From positions 1 to 64,000 of the forward strand of contig JAKOVH010000026.1 in assembly GCA_029782145.1 (NCBI GenBank): 64,000 bases of DNA, written 5' to 3'. This stretch comes from Actinomycetes bacterium (GTDB lineage Bacteria > Actinomycetota > Acidimicrobiia > Acidimicrobiales > Acidimicrobilacustridaceae). The notes under the pieces were generated by a model. The model worked only from the letters and a program-made list of their open reading frames with translations, did not search any database and was not told the origin of the DNA. Each line of letters begins with the position of its first letter. Within the stretch, counting starts at the first letter, position 1. Of this stretch, positions 9,174-20,689 are shown piece after piece. Both the position numbers and the translations under genes were made by a program.

Positions 9174-9850
9174 AGCTGGTTGCGCACCCCTGCCTCGTGC
9201 CAGACGGCCCGCACCTCGTCGGCGGGACCGCCGCTGATGGCCGCCTCGCCCGGTCCGCGCCGGCCCAGGGGCAGCACGGTGCGGTGGCGAGCGTCCTCCA
9301 CCAGCATCGCGCAGGCCGTGTAGGCGGCGACCACGGCGAGCACCACGCCGACCCAGCCGGCGGTGAGCTTCCAGCCGTCGGAGCCGGTGAGCTCGTAGAG
9401 CCCGGTCGTGGCGAAGCGCACCGCGGTGGTGGCCAGCACCACCGCGGGAACGGCCTTCACCGGTTCGGCGCCGGCGAAGGCGACGCCGATGCCCACGGCC
9501 GACACGAGCAGCAGCAGGCCCAGCGCCGTGCTGGTGGCTCCGGGCGCCCCGGCGAGCACCACGAGACCGACCGACGCCCACGTGCCGGTGAGGATCGCCA
9601 TCGCCGTGCCCACCACGACGTCGCGCCCGAGGTAGCCGAGCACCGCGGCGAGCAGCTGGAGCGGCGCCACGAACGCCAGCAGCACGAGGGCCACCTGACG
9701 GCCGTCGGCTGCGTCGACCCACCCGAGGTTGAGCCCGGCCACCACGAACGTGCCGCCGCACAGCGCCAGGAAGCCGAGGGGCAGAGGGTTGGCGATGGGG
9801 CGCAGGGCGATGGTGACCGGCGGTGCGCCGAGGTCGGCGTCGGCCTTCAC
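9170..9850 (-). CDS. YaaH/GPR1/FUN34-like membrane transporter
   Basis: A 226-residue protein with about six membrane helices. The opening NPLPLGFLALCGGTFVVAGLN corresponds to the NPAPLGL signature region of the acetate-uptake family (YaaH/SatP, Ato3). Pore-like Asn and small residues follow, with a soluble C-terminal tail. The family transports acetate, succinate and related monocarboxylates; the actual cargo here is not shown. The GTG start at 9850 overlaps the stop of the preceding gene as GTGA, implying translational coupling. It is the third gene of the molybdoenzyme operon, which suggests a small anion as substrate or product. Confidence 0.75.
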   Translation of the reverse strand: MKADADLGAPPVTIALRPIANPLPLGFLALCGGTFVVAGLNLGWVDAADGRQVALVLLAFVAPLQLLAAVLGYLGRDVVVGTAMAILTGTWASVGLVVLAGAPGATSTALGLLLLVSAVGIGVAFAGAEPVKAVPAVVLATTAVRFATTGLYELTGSDGWKLTAGWVGVVLAVVAAYTACAMLVEDARHRTVLPLGRRGPGEAAISGGPADEVRAVWHEAGVRNQL

Positions 9851-10305
9851 GACGCCACGACCAGCGCCTGCGGTGCGGCCTGCTTCATGCGGGTGAGGAC
9901 CCACTGCTGCTGGATCGCCGTCTCGCCCTCGCAGCGGTGCACGGTGTCCAGCAGGGCCTGGTCCCGCGCCCCCTGGGCCGCCTGGCCGATCATCGTCCAC
10001 GACACGTCGCACTCGGCAGCCATCAGGTACAGGTCGTGGAGGTCGCGCAGCAGGGCGAGCGGGCCTCGACGGGTGCCCGAGAACAGCTCCCCGTGCAGCC
10101 GGTCGGGCTCGTCGGGGGCGTCCTCCCCGTAGCGCTCGACGAACGGCTTCAGCCGTTCGGCGTGGTCCTCGCACTGCGAGGCCAGCAGGTGGCACTCGTG
10201 GAAGACGTCGGGCTCCTCGCGGTGGTCGGTGGCCACCTGGCGGAACGCCTTGGCCAGGTCGAGCTGCGAGCGGTGGAGCAGGCCGAGGTAGTGGGCGAGG
10301 TGCAC
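9847..10305 (-). CDS. small helical His/Glu-rich protein, molybdoenzyme operon
   Basis: A 152-residue mostly helical protein. Residues 36-48 carry clustered potential metal ligands (FHECHLLASQCEDH), with further Glu and His in the second half (MAAECDVSW, HRCEGE). The pattern recalls ferritin-like or hemerythrin-like four-helix bundles, but I cannot assign a family firmly. The start is GTG, preceded by GGAGGG, only three bases after the stop of the molybdopterin oxidoreductase gene. It is therefore translated from the same mRNA and probably serves that enzyme as an accessory, electron-transfer or metal-handling protein. Confidence 0.7.
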   Translation of the reverse strand: MHLAHYLGLLHRSQLDLAKAFRQVATDHREEPDVFHECHLLASQCEDHAERLKPFVERYGEDAPDEPDRLHGELFSGTRRGPLALLRDLHDLYLMAAECDVSWTMIGQAAQGARDQALLDTVHRCEGETAIQQQWVLTRMKQAAPQALVVAS

Positions 10306-10308
10306 GGG

Positions 10309-12789
10309 TCAGCCCTCCGTGGTCGAGCGAGCGTCGGCCGCCGGGCCGCCTGCGGTGGTGGGGACGACGCGACCGCCGACGGGTGCCGGGCCGCCCACCG
10401 TGGGGGCCGGAGCCGGCCCGTCGCCGGCGGCCACCCGCGTGACCTGCACCGCCGCCACCTTGAACAGCGGCTGCTTCGACACGGGGTCCCACACGGTCTC
10501 GGTCAGCTCGTTGGCCGCCGTGGCCGGTCGGCCGTCGGGGCCGGCGGCGTCGGCGTCGGCGTCCCAGTAGCCGTAGTGGAACGGCACGAACACGACACCG
10601 GGGCGGATGCCCGAGATCCGGGCCGGCCCCTCCAGCGACCCGCGCGCGCTGTCGAGGCGGACCACGTCGCCCTCCTCGACGCCGAGCGCCTCGGCGTCCG
10701 CCGAGCTCAGCTCCACCCACACCGAGGGCGCCGCCCGATCGAGCTGCGGGGCCCGCCCCGTCTTGGTGCGGGTGTGGAAGTGGTAGACGGTGCGGCCCGT
10801 GGTGAGGAGGAACGGCCGGTCGTCGGTGGGCTGCTCCGGCGGCGGCTGGTAGCGGGCCGCCTTGAGGAACGCCCGACCGTCCGGCTCGAACGCCCGGTAG
10901 GCCTGCTCGGTGTGCACGGCCCCCGTGGCGAGGTCGTGCCCGTAGGTCTCGCAGCGGTCCGGGTCGGTGGTGAAGCGGCCGTCGACGTAGAGCCGCTCGG
11001 TGCCGTCGGGCGCCTCGTCGGTGCAGGGCCACTGGATGCCGCTGCCGCCCCGCAGGCGGTCGTAGGTGATGGCCGAGTAGTCGCACAGCCGGCCCTTCGA
11101 CGCCTGCTTCCACGCCTCGAAGGCCGACTCCGGGTCGTGCCAGTGCACCAGCGGCGACCCGTCGTTGCGGGAGAAGCCCATGCGCCGGGCGTAGTCGAGG
11201 AAGATGTCGAGGTCGGCGCGGGCCTCGCCGGGCGGGTCGACCGCCTTCTCCGACAGGTGCACGGTGCGGTCGACGTTGGTGAACGTCCCCGTCTTCTCGC
11301 CCCAGGTGGCGGCGGGCAGTACCACGTCGGCCAGCCGGGCGGTCTCGGTGAGGAACAGGTCCTGCACCACCACGAACAGCTCGGGCGCGGCGAGGATGCG
11401 CCGGATGCGGGCCAGGTCGGGCAGCGACACCGCCGGGTTGGTCGCCGAGATCCACAGCAGCCGGATCGAGCCCTGCTCGGCGTAGCGCCACAGCTGCATG
11501 GCGTGCGTCGGGGGCGCCCAGTGGGGGATCTTCATGGAGTCGACGCCCCAGAGCTCGGCGAGCTGGCGGATGTGCTCGGGGTTGTCCCAGTTGCGGAAGC
11601 CGGGCAGGTCGCCGTCGGCCCCGGTCTCGCGGGTGTTCTGCGCCGTCGGCTGGCCGTTCATCTGGTAGAGCCCGGCCCCCGGACGGCCGAGCATCCCCCG
11701 CAGGATGTGCACGTTGTTCACCTGGCAGGCGGCGGCCGTGGCCTGGTGCGACTGGTAGAAGCCCTGCAGCACGGTGGACACCAGCCGCTCGCAGGTGCCG
11801 AGCAGCTCGGCGGCCGCCTCGACCTCGGCGGCCGGCACGTCGCAGATGGCGGCCACGCGAGGCGCGCTGTAGGGCTCCACCACCTCGGCCAGCTCCTCGA
11901 GCCCGATGGCGTGGGCGGCCACGTAGGCCTCGTCGACCCACCCGTGGTGCAGGAGCAGCCGGATGAGGCCGTTCATCAGCGCCTGGTTGGTGCCGTTGCG
12001 CACCGCCAGGTGGATGTCGGCCTCGCGCGCCACCGCCGTCGCCCGAGGGTCGACCGCCAGCATCCGCGGCGGCCGCGGTCCGCAGCGCCGGTCGAGCATC
12101 CGCGCCCACAGCACCGTCTGGGTCTCGGCGACGTTGTGGCCCCAGAGGGCCAGGGCGTCGCAGTGGTCGATGTCGGTGTAGGAGCCGGGTTGGCCGTCGC
12201 TGCCGAACGACTCCTTCAGCGCGGCCGCGGCGGTGGCCGTGCACAACCGGGTGTTGCCGTCCATGTGCGGTGTGCCGATGCCCGCCTTCCCGATGACGCC
12301 GAGCGTGTAGTACTCCTCGAGGAAGAGCTGGCCCGACGTGTAGAAGCCGAAGTGGCCCCACCCGCCCGGGCCGGTGTCGAGCAGCTCCCGCGAGCGCCGC
12401 ACGACGGCCTCCATGGCGGTGTCCCAGTCGGTCTCCACCAGCTCGCCCCCGCGGCGGACCATCGGGCGGGTGAGCCGGTCGGGCGAGCCGTTGGCCTGCC
12501 AGCCGAACAGGTCCTTCGGCCCGAGCCGGCCGTGGTTGACCCGGTCGACCGCTCGGCCGCGCACCCCGACGATGCGGCCGTCCTTCACGGCGACGTCCAT
12601 GGCGTCGCCGTTGGAGTGCAGGATCGACGCGCTCTGCACCCACCGGTCGACGTCGTCGGCACCGACGCCGTCGGCCAGGAACTCGTCGACGCGCACCGGC
12701 CAGCGGGCGTCACCGCCGGAGGCCGCAGGTGCGGCGTCCGACGGGTAGGGCGTGCGTGGCCCCCACGGGTCAGCGATGCGGTCGACCAT
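10309..12789 (-). CDS. molybdopterin oxidoreductase (nitrate reductase/formate dehydrogenase type) lacking N-terminal Fe-S cysteines
   Basis: An 826-residue protein of the bis-MGD DMSO-reductase superfamily, closest in layout to assimilatory nitrate reductase. Conserved cofactor segments include MDGNTRLCTATAAAALKESF (176-195), whose Cys183 is the expected molybdenum ligand, ALWGHNVAETQTV, and the C-terminal molybdopterin dinucleotide domain (LLTTGRTVYHFHTRTKTG). The usual N-terminal Cx2Cx3C motif of the [4Fe-4S] cluster is replaced in register by Ser55-x2-His58-x3-Asp62, so the cluster is probably absent. No Tat signal is present, so it is cytoplasmic. The ATG follows AAGGAGGCCGCGC. The substrate is unknown. 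It is the first gene of a three-gene operon with the helical protein and the YaaH-like transporter. Confidence 0.88.
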   Translation of the reverse strand: MVDRIADPWGPRTPYPSDAAPAASGGDARWPVRVDEFLADGVGADDVDRWVQSASILHSNGDAMDVAVKDGRIVGVRGRAVDRVNHGRLGPKDLFGWQANGSPDRLTRPMVRRGGELVETDWDTAMEAVVRRSRELLDTGPGGWGHFGFYTSGQLFLEEYYTLGVIGKAGIGTPHMDGNTRLCTATAAAALKESFGSDGQPGSYTDIDHCDALALWGHNVAETQTVLWARMLDRRCGPRPPRMLAVDPRATAVAREADIHLAVRNGTNQALMNGLIRLLLHHGWVDEAYVAAHAIGLEELAEVVEPYSAPRVAAICDVPAAEVEAAAELLGTCERLVSTVLQGFYQSHQATAAACQVNNVHILRGMLGRPGAGLYQMNGQPTAQNTRETGADGDLPGFRNWDNPEHIRQLAELWGVDSMKIPHWAPPTHAMQLWRYAEQGSIRLLWISATNPAVSLPDLARIRRILAAPELFVVVQDLFLTETARLADVVLPAATWGEKTGTFTNVDRTVHLSEKAVDPPGEARADLDIFLDYARRMGFSRNDGSPLVHWHDPESAFEAWKQASKGRLCDYSAITYDRLRGGSGIQWPCTDEAPDGTERLYVDGRFTTDPDRCETYGHDLATGAVHTEQAYRAFEPDGRAFLKAARYQPPPEQPTDDRPFLLTTGRTVYHFHTRTKTGRAPQLDRAAPSVWVELSSADAEALGVEEGDVVRLDSARGSLEGPARISGIRPGVVFVPFHYGYWDADADAAGPDGRPATAANELTETVWDPVSKQPLFKVAAVQVTRVAAGDGPAPAPTVGGPAPVGGRVVPTTAGGPAADARSTTEG

Positions 12790-12857
12790 GGCGCGGCCTC
12801 CTTCGACGCCTCGGACCTACCCCGCGGTCGGCCCGGCATCCCCTTCCTACGACGGAA

Positions 12858-12863
12858 TAGGGT
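12858..12863 (+). promoter_or_regulatory. -10 box TAGGGT of a probable leaderless promoter
   Basis: TAGGGT is followed by six bases and the ATG of the SMP-30 gene at 12870, with no ribosome site between. Transcription should begin at or beside the A of the ATG. Confidence 0.6.
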
Positions 12864-12869
12864 CAGCGC

Positions 12870-13775
12870 ATGGGGGATGAGGAGTCGGTGCAGATCGTCG
12901 CCAGCGGGCTGGGCTTCCCGGAAGGGCCCATCGCCCTGCCCGACGGGTCGGTGCTGGTGGTGGAGGTCAAGGGCGGCCGGTTGACCCGTGTGCGCCCCGA
13001 CGGCGCGCTGGAGGTGGTGGCCGACCTCGGCGGCGGCCCCAACGGGGCAGCCATCGGGCCTGACGGCGCCGTCTACGTCGTGAACAACGGCGGCTTCTCC
13101 TGGTCGGAGATCAACGGCCTCACCGTCCCGTTCGGCACCGACGGCGGCAACCGGCCGCCCGGGTTCACCGGCGGGTGGGTCGAGCGGGTCGACCTGTCGA
13201 GCGGCGAGGTGACGCGCCTGTTCGACGGTCTCGACGGCGAGCGGTTCCTCGGCCCCAACGACATCGTGTTCGACGCCGACGGCGGCTTCTGGTTCACCGA
13301 CTTCGGCAAGACCGAGCTCCGATCGATGGACCGCGGCGCGGTGTACTGGGCGCGCGCCGACGGCACGGGGCTGCGACGGGTGGCGGCCGGCCTGATCGGA
13401 CCCAACGGCATCGGCCTGTCGCCCGACGGTTCGACCCTGTACGTGGCCGAGACCTACACCGGGCGCCTGCTGGCGTGGGACGTCGCCGGTCCCGGCGAGG
13501 TGGCCGGCCAGCACCGGGTGGTGGTGGCCACCGCCGACCACTTCGACTCGATGGCGGTCGAGGAGGACGGCACCGTGGTGGTGGCGGCGATCAACCACGG
13601 CCTGTGCGTCGTCCGCCCCGACGGAGAGGTCGCCCACGTGGCCATGCCCGACGCCATGACCACCAACGTGTGCTTCGCCGGGCCCGACCGGCGCACGGCC
13701 TACGTCACCTTGTCGGCCGGGGGGAAGCTGGGCCGGCTGGAGTGGCCCCGTTCGGGCCTGGCCCTCGCCCACTGA
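12870..13775 (+). CDS. SMP-30/gluconolactonase/LRE family protein
   Basis: A 301-residue six-bladed beta-propeller lactonase. Typical segments are GFPEGPIALPDGSVLVVE near the N-terminus (first metal Glu), GPNDIVFDADGGFWFTDFG in the middle, and GPNGIGLSPDGSTLYVAET (metal Asn and Asp region). These enzymes use Ca2+ or Zn2+ to open sugar or other lactones. There is no signal peptide. It is divergent from the molybdoenzyme operon, with 80 bp between the starts, and appears to be transcribed without a leader. A GC-rich hairpin follows the stop. Confidence 0.88.
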   Translation: MGDEESVQIVASGLGFPEGPIALPDGSVLVVEVKGGRLTRVRPDGALEVVADLGGGPNGAAIGPDGAVYVVNNGGFSWSEINGLTVPFGTDGGNRPPGFTGGWVERVDLSSGEVTRLFDGLDGERFLGPNDIVFDADGGFWFTDFGKTELRSMDRGAVYWARADGTGLRRVAAGLIGPNGIGLSPDGSTLYVAETYTGRLLAWDVAGPGEVAGQHRVVVATADHFDSMAVEEDGTVVVAAINHGLCVVRPDGEVAHVAMPDAMTTNVCFAGPDRRTAYVTLSAGGKLGRLEWPRSGLALAH

Positions 13776-13791
13776 GCGCCCGCCGCATGCC

Positions 13792-13809
13792 GGCCCGGCC
13801 CCCCGGGCC
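13792..13809 (+). terminator. hairpin terminator after the SMP-30 gene
   Basis: GGCCCGG (13792-13798), a CCCC loop and CCGGGCC (13803-13809) form a perfect 7-bp stem, followed by TTCCT. It sits 17 bp after the stop and just before the next gene's -10 box. The T-tract is short, as is usual in GC-rich actinobacteria. Confidence 0.45.
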
Positions 13810-13813
13810 TTCC

Positions 13814-13819
13814 TAAGAT
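13814..13819 (+). promoter_or_regulatory. -10 box TAAGAT of a probable leaderless promoter
   Basis: TAAGAT is followed by six bases (GCGCCG) and the ATG at 13826. No Shine-Dalgarno sequence is present. It begins four bases after the terminator-like hairpin. Confidence 0.6.
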
Positions 13820-13825
13820 GCGCCG

Positions 13826-14689
13826 ATGGACGGCACGCCAGCAGGCTGGTACGACGACCCGGACGATCCCGCCCAGTGGCGGTACTGGGACGGCACGACC
13901 TGGACCGCGCAGCGCGCTCCCAAGGGCGAGGTGCAGCCGTCCCCCGCCCCAGCGCCGGCGCCTCCGGCGAGCGCGGCGCCTCCGGCGAGCCCGGCGCCTG
14001 CTCCCACTCCCCCACCCGGCCCGATGCCGCCACCCGCTCCCTCGGCCGGCTCGGTGCCGCCAGGGGGCCCGGCTGCTCCGCCGCCACCGATCGGTTCGGA
14101 GCCGCCCGGTGGGTCCTGGGCTCCGCCGCCCGGTGCTGCGCCCACCAAGCCGTCGCGCCGGGGCTTGTGGATCGGCCTGGTCATCGTGGCCCTCGTCGTG
14201 CTCATCGGCATCGGGGTCATCATCGCCCTCGTCCTCTCCGGCGGTTCCGACAACACCGCCAGCCTGGAGAAGAAGCTCCCCCAGGAGATGGAGAGCGACT
14301 TCTCCGCCAAGGGCCTCGACGTGAACGTCACCAAGGCCGACTGCGACGAGGTGCCGAGCTCCAACGGTCCGTTCACCACGACCTGCCGGCTCACGATCGA
14401 CGGCCTGCAGGGCACCGCCGAGGTCACGGTCGACGGCAACGTGGGCGACGACAAGGTGACCTTCAACGCCTCGACCACCAACAACCTCGCCGACGAGAAG
14501 CTGGCCATCCAGGCGGCCCAGCAGCTGGTCGACCAGCGTGCGTCGGGCGTGACCGTCACCCGCTGCGACCTGCCGAGCCAGATCGTCGAGGTGGTCGACG
14601 GGCTCACCTTCACCTGCGAGGCCAACTCCGACCAGACCGTCACCTTCGAGGTGACCGGCGGCCAGCTCGAGATCACCGCCGTCTCCTGA
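13826..14689 (+). CDS. membrane-anchored DUF2510/DUF4333 protein
   Basis: A 287-residue protein in four parts. Residues 1-32 are a DUF2510 module (AGWYDDPDDPAQWRYWDGTTWT). Residues 33-110 are a Pro/Ala-rich low-complexity linker. One transmembrane helix follows (GLWIGLVIVALVVLIGIGVI). The remainder is an extracytoplasmic region with two DUF4333-like segments, each holding a cysteine pair or near-pair (KADCDEVPSSNGPFTTTC and VTRCDLPSQIVEVVDGLTFTC) that may form disulfides. Both domains are frequent in actinobacterial surface proteins, with no known activity. The mRNA appears leaderless. Confidence 0.8.
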   Translation: MDGTPAGWYDDPDDPAQWRYWDGTTWTAQRAPKGEVQPSPAPAPAPPASAAPPASPAPAPTPPPGPMPPPAPSAGSVPPGGPAAPPPPIGSEPPGGSWAPPPGAAPTKPSRRGLWIGLVIVALVVLIGIGVIIALVLSGGSDNTASLEKKLPQEMESDFSAKGLDVNVTKADCDEVPSSNGPFTTTCRLTIDGLQGTAEVTVDGNVGDDKVTFNASTTNNLADEKLAIQAAQQLVDQRASGVTVTRCDLPSQIVEVVDGLTFTCEANSDQTVTFEVTGGQLEITAVS

Positions 14690-14765
14690 CCACGCCCTCC
14701 CGAACCGGGATTCGGCGACAAGGAACGGGGTGCGCCACGACGCCCACGTCCTGCACGATGTCGGC

Positions 14766-15821
14766 ATGGACGACGACGATCGCTGGGCCGCCGTGCTCGA
14801 CAGGGCTCGGCCGGTCGGGGGCTGGGTCTACGGCGTGGTGACCACCGGCGTCTACTGCCGGCCGTCCTGCCCGGCCCGACGGCCGCTGCGCCGCAACGTG
14901 GCCTTCTTCGACTCGCCCGCCGACGCCGCCCGCGCCGGCCTGCGGGCCTGCCGGCGCTGCCGACCCGACCAGCCGGACGGTGACACCGCGTCGCGGCTCG
15001 TCGCCGCCGTCTGCCGAGCCATCGAGCAGCGCACCGAGGTGCCGACCCTGGCCACGCTCGCGGCCGAGGTCGGGGTGAGCCCCTCGCACCTCCAGCGGGT
15101 GTTCGCTGCCGCCACCGGTGTGTCACCTCGCGCCTACGCCGAGCGGCTGCGGGCGGACCGGGTCGCACGGCGGCTCGCGGGTGGCGCCGGTGTGTCGGAC
15201 GCCGCGTACGACGCCGGGTTCGGCTCGACGTCGCGGCTCTCCGCCGCCGCGGCTGGGCGCCTGGGCATGACCCCGAGCCAGTTCCGGGCCGGCGGCAGCG
15301 GCGAGGAGATCCGGTTCGCGGTGGGGTCCTCGTCGCTGGGCGCGGTGCTGGTGGCGGCCACCAGCCGCGGCGTGTGCGCCGTGGAGCTCGGCGACGAGCC
15401 CGACGAGCTGGTCGAGGCGTTCCAGCGTCGGTTCCACGCCGCCCGCCTCGTGGCCGACGACCGGCAGTTCGCCGAGCTCGTGGCCACGGTGGTCACCGCC
15501 GTCGAGCGGCCCGGCCGCTCGGTGGACCTGCCCCTCGACGTGGCCGGCACGGCGTTCCAGGAGCGGGTGTGGCAGGCCCTGCGACGGATCCCGCCGGGTG
15601 CCACGGTCTCGTACGCAGACCTGGCCCGGCAGGTGGGCGCCCCCGATTCGGCGCGGGCCGTGGCCGGAGCCTGCGCTGCCAACCGCGTGGCGGTGCTCGT
15701 CCCCTGCCACCGGGTGGTGCGCGCCGACGGCGCGCTCTCGGGCTACCGGTGGGGCGTCGAACGCAAGCGGGTGCTGCTCGACCGCGAGGCGGGCGTGAGC
15801 GTGCCGCCATCGGCGCCCTGA
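14766..15821 (+). CDS. ada: Ada-type O6-methylguanine-DNA methyltransferase and AraC regulator
   Basis: A 351-residue fusion with the full Ada layout. The N-terminal zinc domain has Cys31, Cys35, Cys62 and Cys65, one of which accepts methyl groups from phosphotriesters. An AraC-type helix-turn-helix follows (EVGVSPSHLQRVFAAATGVS). The C-terminal methyltransferase domain has the active motif PCHRVV with Cys314. It repairs O6-alkylguanine and should activate its own expression after methylation. The ATG at 14766 starts right at the N-terminal domain; an upstream ATG at 14730 is less likely. A CACGAT box lies six bases before the ATG, a weak leaderless signal. Confidence 0.93.
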   Translation: MDDDDRWAAVLDRARPVGGWVYGVVTTGVYCRPSCPARRPLRRNVAFFDSPADAARAGLRACRRCRPDQPDGDTASRLVAAVCRAIEQRTEVPTLATLAAEVGVSPSHLQRVFAAATGVSPRAYAERLRADRVARRLAGGAGVSDAAYDAGFGSTSRLSAAAAGRLGMTPSQFRAGGSGEEIRFAVGSSSLGAVLVAATSRGVCAVELGDEPDELVEAFQRRFHAARLVADDRQFAELVATVVTAVERPGRSVDLPLDVAGTAFQERVWQALRRIPPGATVSYADLARQVGAPDSARAVAGACAANRVAVLVPCHRVVRADGALSGYRWGVERKRVLLDREAGVSVPPSAP

Positions 15822-15839
15822 CCGCAGACGGACCGCCGG

Positions 15840-16679
15840 CTAACCATCGGCGAGCATGGCGTCGATGAGCGGTTCGAAGGAGCCGACCTCCGCCGGCCGG
15901 GTCTGACCGCCCGCGGCCAGGAAGCGCCGCATCGGGCCGACGTGGGCACCGGCCGCCATGAGCCGGCCCAGCTCGTCGGACTCGAGGGTGAGCGCCTCGT
16001 CGCCGACGCCGGCTCGCAGCGACCGGTCGACGACCCGCTTCACCGCCGCCACCGACGCCGGCGGCATGGCCCCGACCCGGGCGGCGAGGGCGTCGACCCT
16101 GGCGTCGAGCTCGTCGACGGGCACCACCTCGTCGAGCCATCCGATCGCCAGGGCCTCCTCCGCATCGAGGTCCCGTCCGGTCAGGAGGACCTCCAGGGCG
16201 CGGCCCCTCCCGACCATCCACGGCCACCGGACGGTGCCGCCGGCGCCGGGGATGATGCCCATGGGCACCTCGGGCTGGCCGATCACCGTGCGGGGCGTGC
16301 CGATGCGCAGGTCGAGCGCCGAGAGGAGCTCGCAGCCTCCGCCGCGCGCTGCTCCGTCGATGGCGCCGATGGTGAGGTACGGCGCCGTGTGCAGCCGCTG
16401 GAACAGCGCTGCGGCCACGTTGGGCTCCCTGGCCTCGACCGGCTCGGTGGCCGGCACCTGCACCAGCACCTCGACGTCGCCGTGCATGAGGAAGAAGTCG
16501 GGGTCGGCGCTGCGGAACACCGCCACGGTGATCTCGGCGTCGCCGAGCGCGTCGAGCAGCGCCATGAGCCCGACGACGAGGTCGGCCCCGACGACGTTGG
16601 CCGGGGGCAGGTCGAGCACCACCTGGGCGACCCGCCCCCCGATCGACCAGTGCACCCCGTGCGACTCGGCCGCGGCCAC
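15840..16679 (-). CDS. enoyl-CoA hydratase/isomerase family protein
   Basis: A 279-residue crotonase-fold protein. The oxyanion-hole region GAIDGAARGGGCELLSALDLRIGTP and the following segment QPEVPMGIIPGAGGTVRWPWMVGRGRALEVLLTG are typical of the family. The Glu of the second motif position is retained (QPEV), as in active hydratases, but the exact reaction cannot be read from sequence. The start is GTG at 16679, two bases after the stop of the isocitrate dehydrogenase gene, so the two are almost certainly co-transcribed. The shared operon is odd metabolically and may only reflect compact packing. Confidence 0.85.
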   Translation of the reverse strand: MAAAESHGVHWSIGGRVAQVVLDLPPANVVGADLVVGLMALLDALGDAEITVAVFRSADPDFFLMHGDVEVLVQVPATEPVEAREPNVAAALFQRLHTAPYLTIGAIDGAARGGGCELLSALDLRIGTPRTVIGQPEVPMGIIPGAGGTVRWPWMVGRGRALEVLLTGRDLDAEEALAIGWLDEVVPVDELDARVDALAARVGAMPPASVAAVKRVVDRSLRAGVGDEALTLESDELGRLMAAGAHVGPMRRFLAAGGQTRPAEVGSFEPLIDAMLADG

Positions 16680-16681
16680 GG

Positions 16682-19774
<3,093 letters not shown>

Positions 19775-19780
<6 letters not shown>

Positions 19781-20689
19781 GGCGGTGCCGGCGACGGCGA
19801 CGAGGGCCCGAGGCAGCTCGTCCACGAGCTCGCGAGCGAGGATCCCCAGGCCGCCGACGCGAGCCGCCGCCTGCTCGCCGGCCCGACCGTGGAGGTGCAC
19901 AGCCCACAAGGTGGCGTCGAGGGGCTCGGCGCCGCGGGCCAGCAGGCCGGCCAACGCCCCGGCGAACACGTCGCCCGACCCGGAGGTGCCGAGGGCAGGG
20001 TGGCCGCTGCGGTCGAGGAAGGTCGGCGAGCCGGGTCCGGCGACGAGCGTCTCCGGTGCCCGCAGGGCGACCACGCACCCCAGGCGCTCCACGGCGTCGG
20101 CGAGCACCCGCTCGGGCTCGGCGTCGACGACGTCGGGCGCCACGTCGAGCAACCGGGCCGCCTCGCCCGGGTTCGGCACCACGACGCAGCGGTGCGCCAC
20201 CGGGCCGAGCAGGCCTGGTTCGTCGGCCAGCACGGGGAGGGCCCCGGCGTCGACCGCCACCGAGGTGGCCCGGCCGACGGTGCCGACGACTGTGCGCAGC
20301 AGCTCACCGGTGGCGTCGGCGTCGATCGTGCTGGTACCGACCAGGACGGCGTCGGCACGACCGGCGGGCCCGGCCAACCGTTCGGCCGCCGCCACCGGAT
20401 CGATGGCGCCGTCGCTCGCCGGCAGCGGGATCACCCGTGCCTCGGGCACGGCGATGGCGAGCGAGGCGGCCGCCGCCGACGTCGTGGCGAGCTGCAGCTT
20501 GCCGGCACCGCTGCGCAGCGCGGCCAGGCCGGCCAGCAGCACGCCACCCGGGGTCTCGTCGGAGCCACCCACCACGAGCACCACCCCGCGGGCGCCCTTG
20601 TCGGTGGCGGCCCCGGCGCTGGGGAGGGCCCGGTCGCGCAGCAGCGGCGGGGTGACGATGGTGGGCGGCCGGCTGGCACGAGCCGTCAT
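19775..20689 (-). CDS. nnrD: ADP-dependent NAD(P)H-hydrate dehydratase
   Basis: A 304-residue ribokinase-fold repair enzyme that converts S-NADHX/S-NADPHX back to NAD(P)H using ADP. The family marks are VVLVVGGSDETPGGVLLAGLAALRSGAG near the N-terminus, VVVPNPGEAARLL (NPxE) in the middle and GTSGSGDVFAGALAGLLARG (GxGDxxxG) near the C-terminus. The epimerase partner NnrE, often fused, is absent here, so this is the stand-alone form. Its ATG overlaps the stop of the preceding histidine phosphatase gene (ATGA), indicating a translationally coupled pair. Confidence 0.9.
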
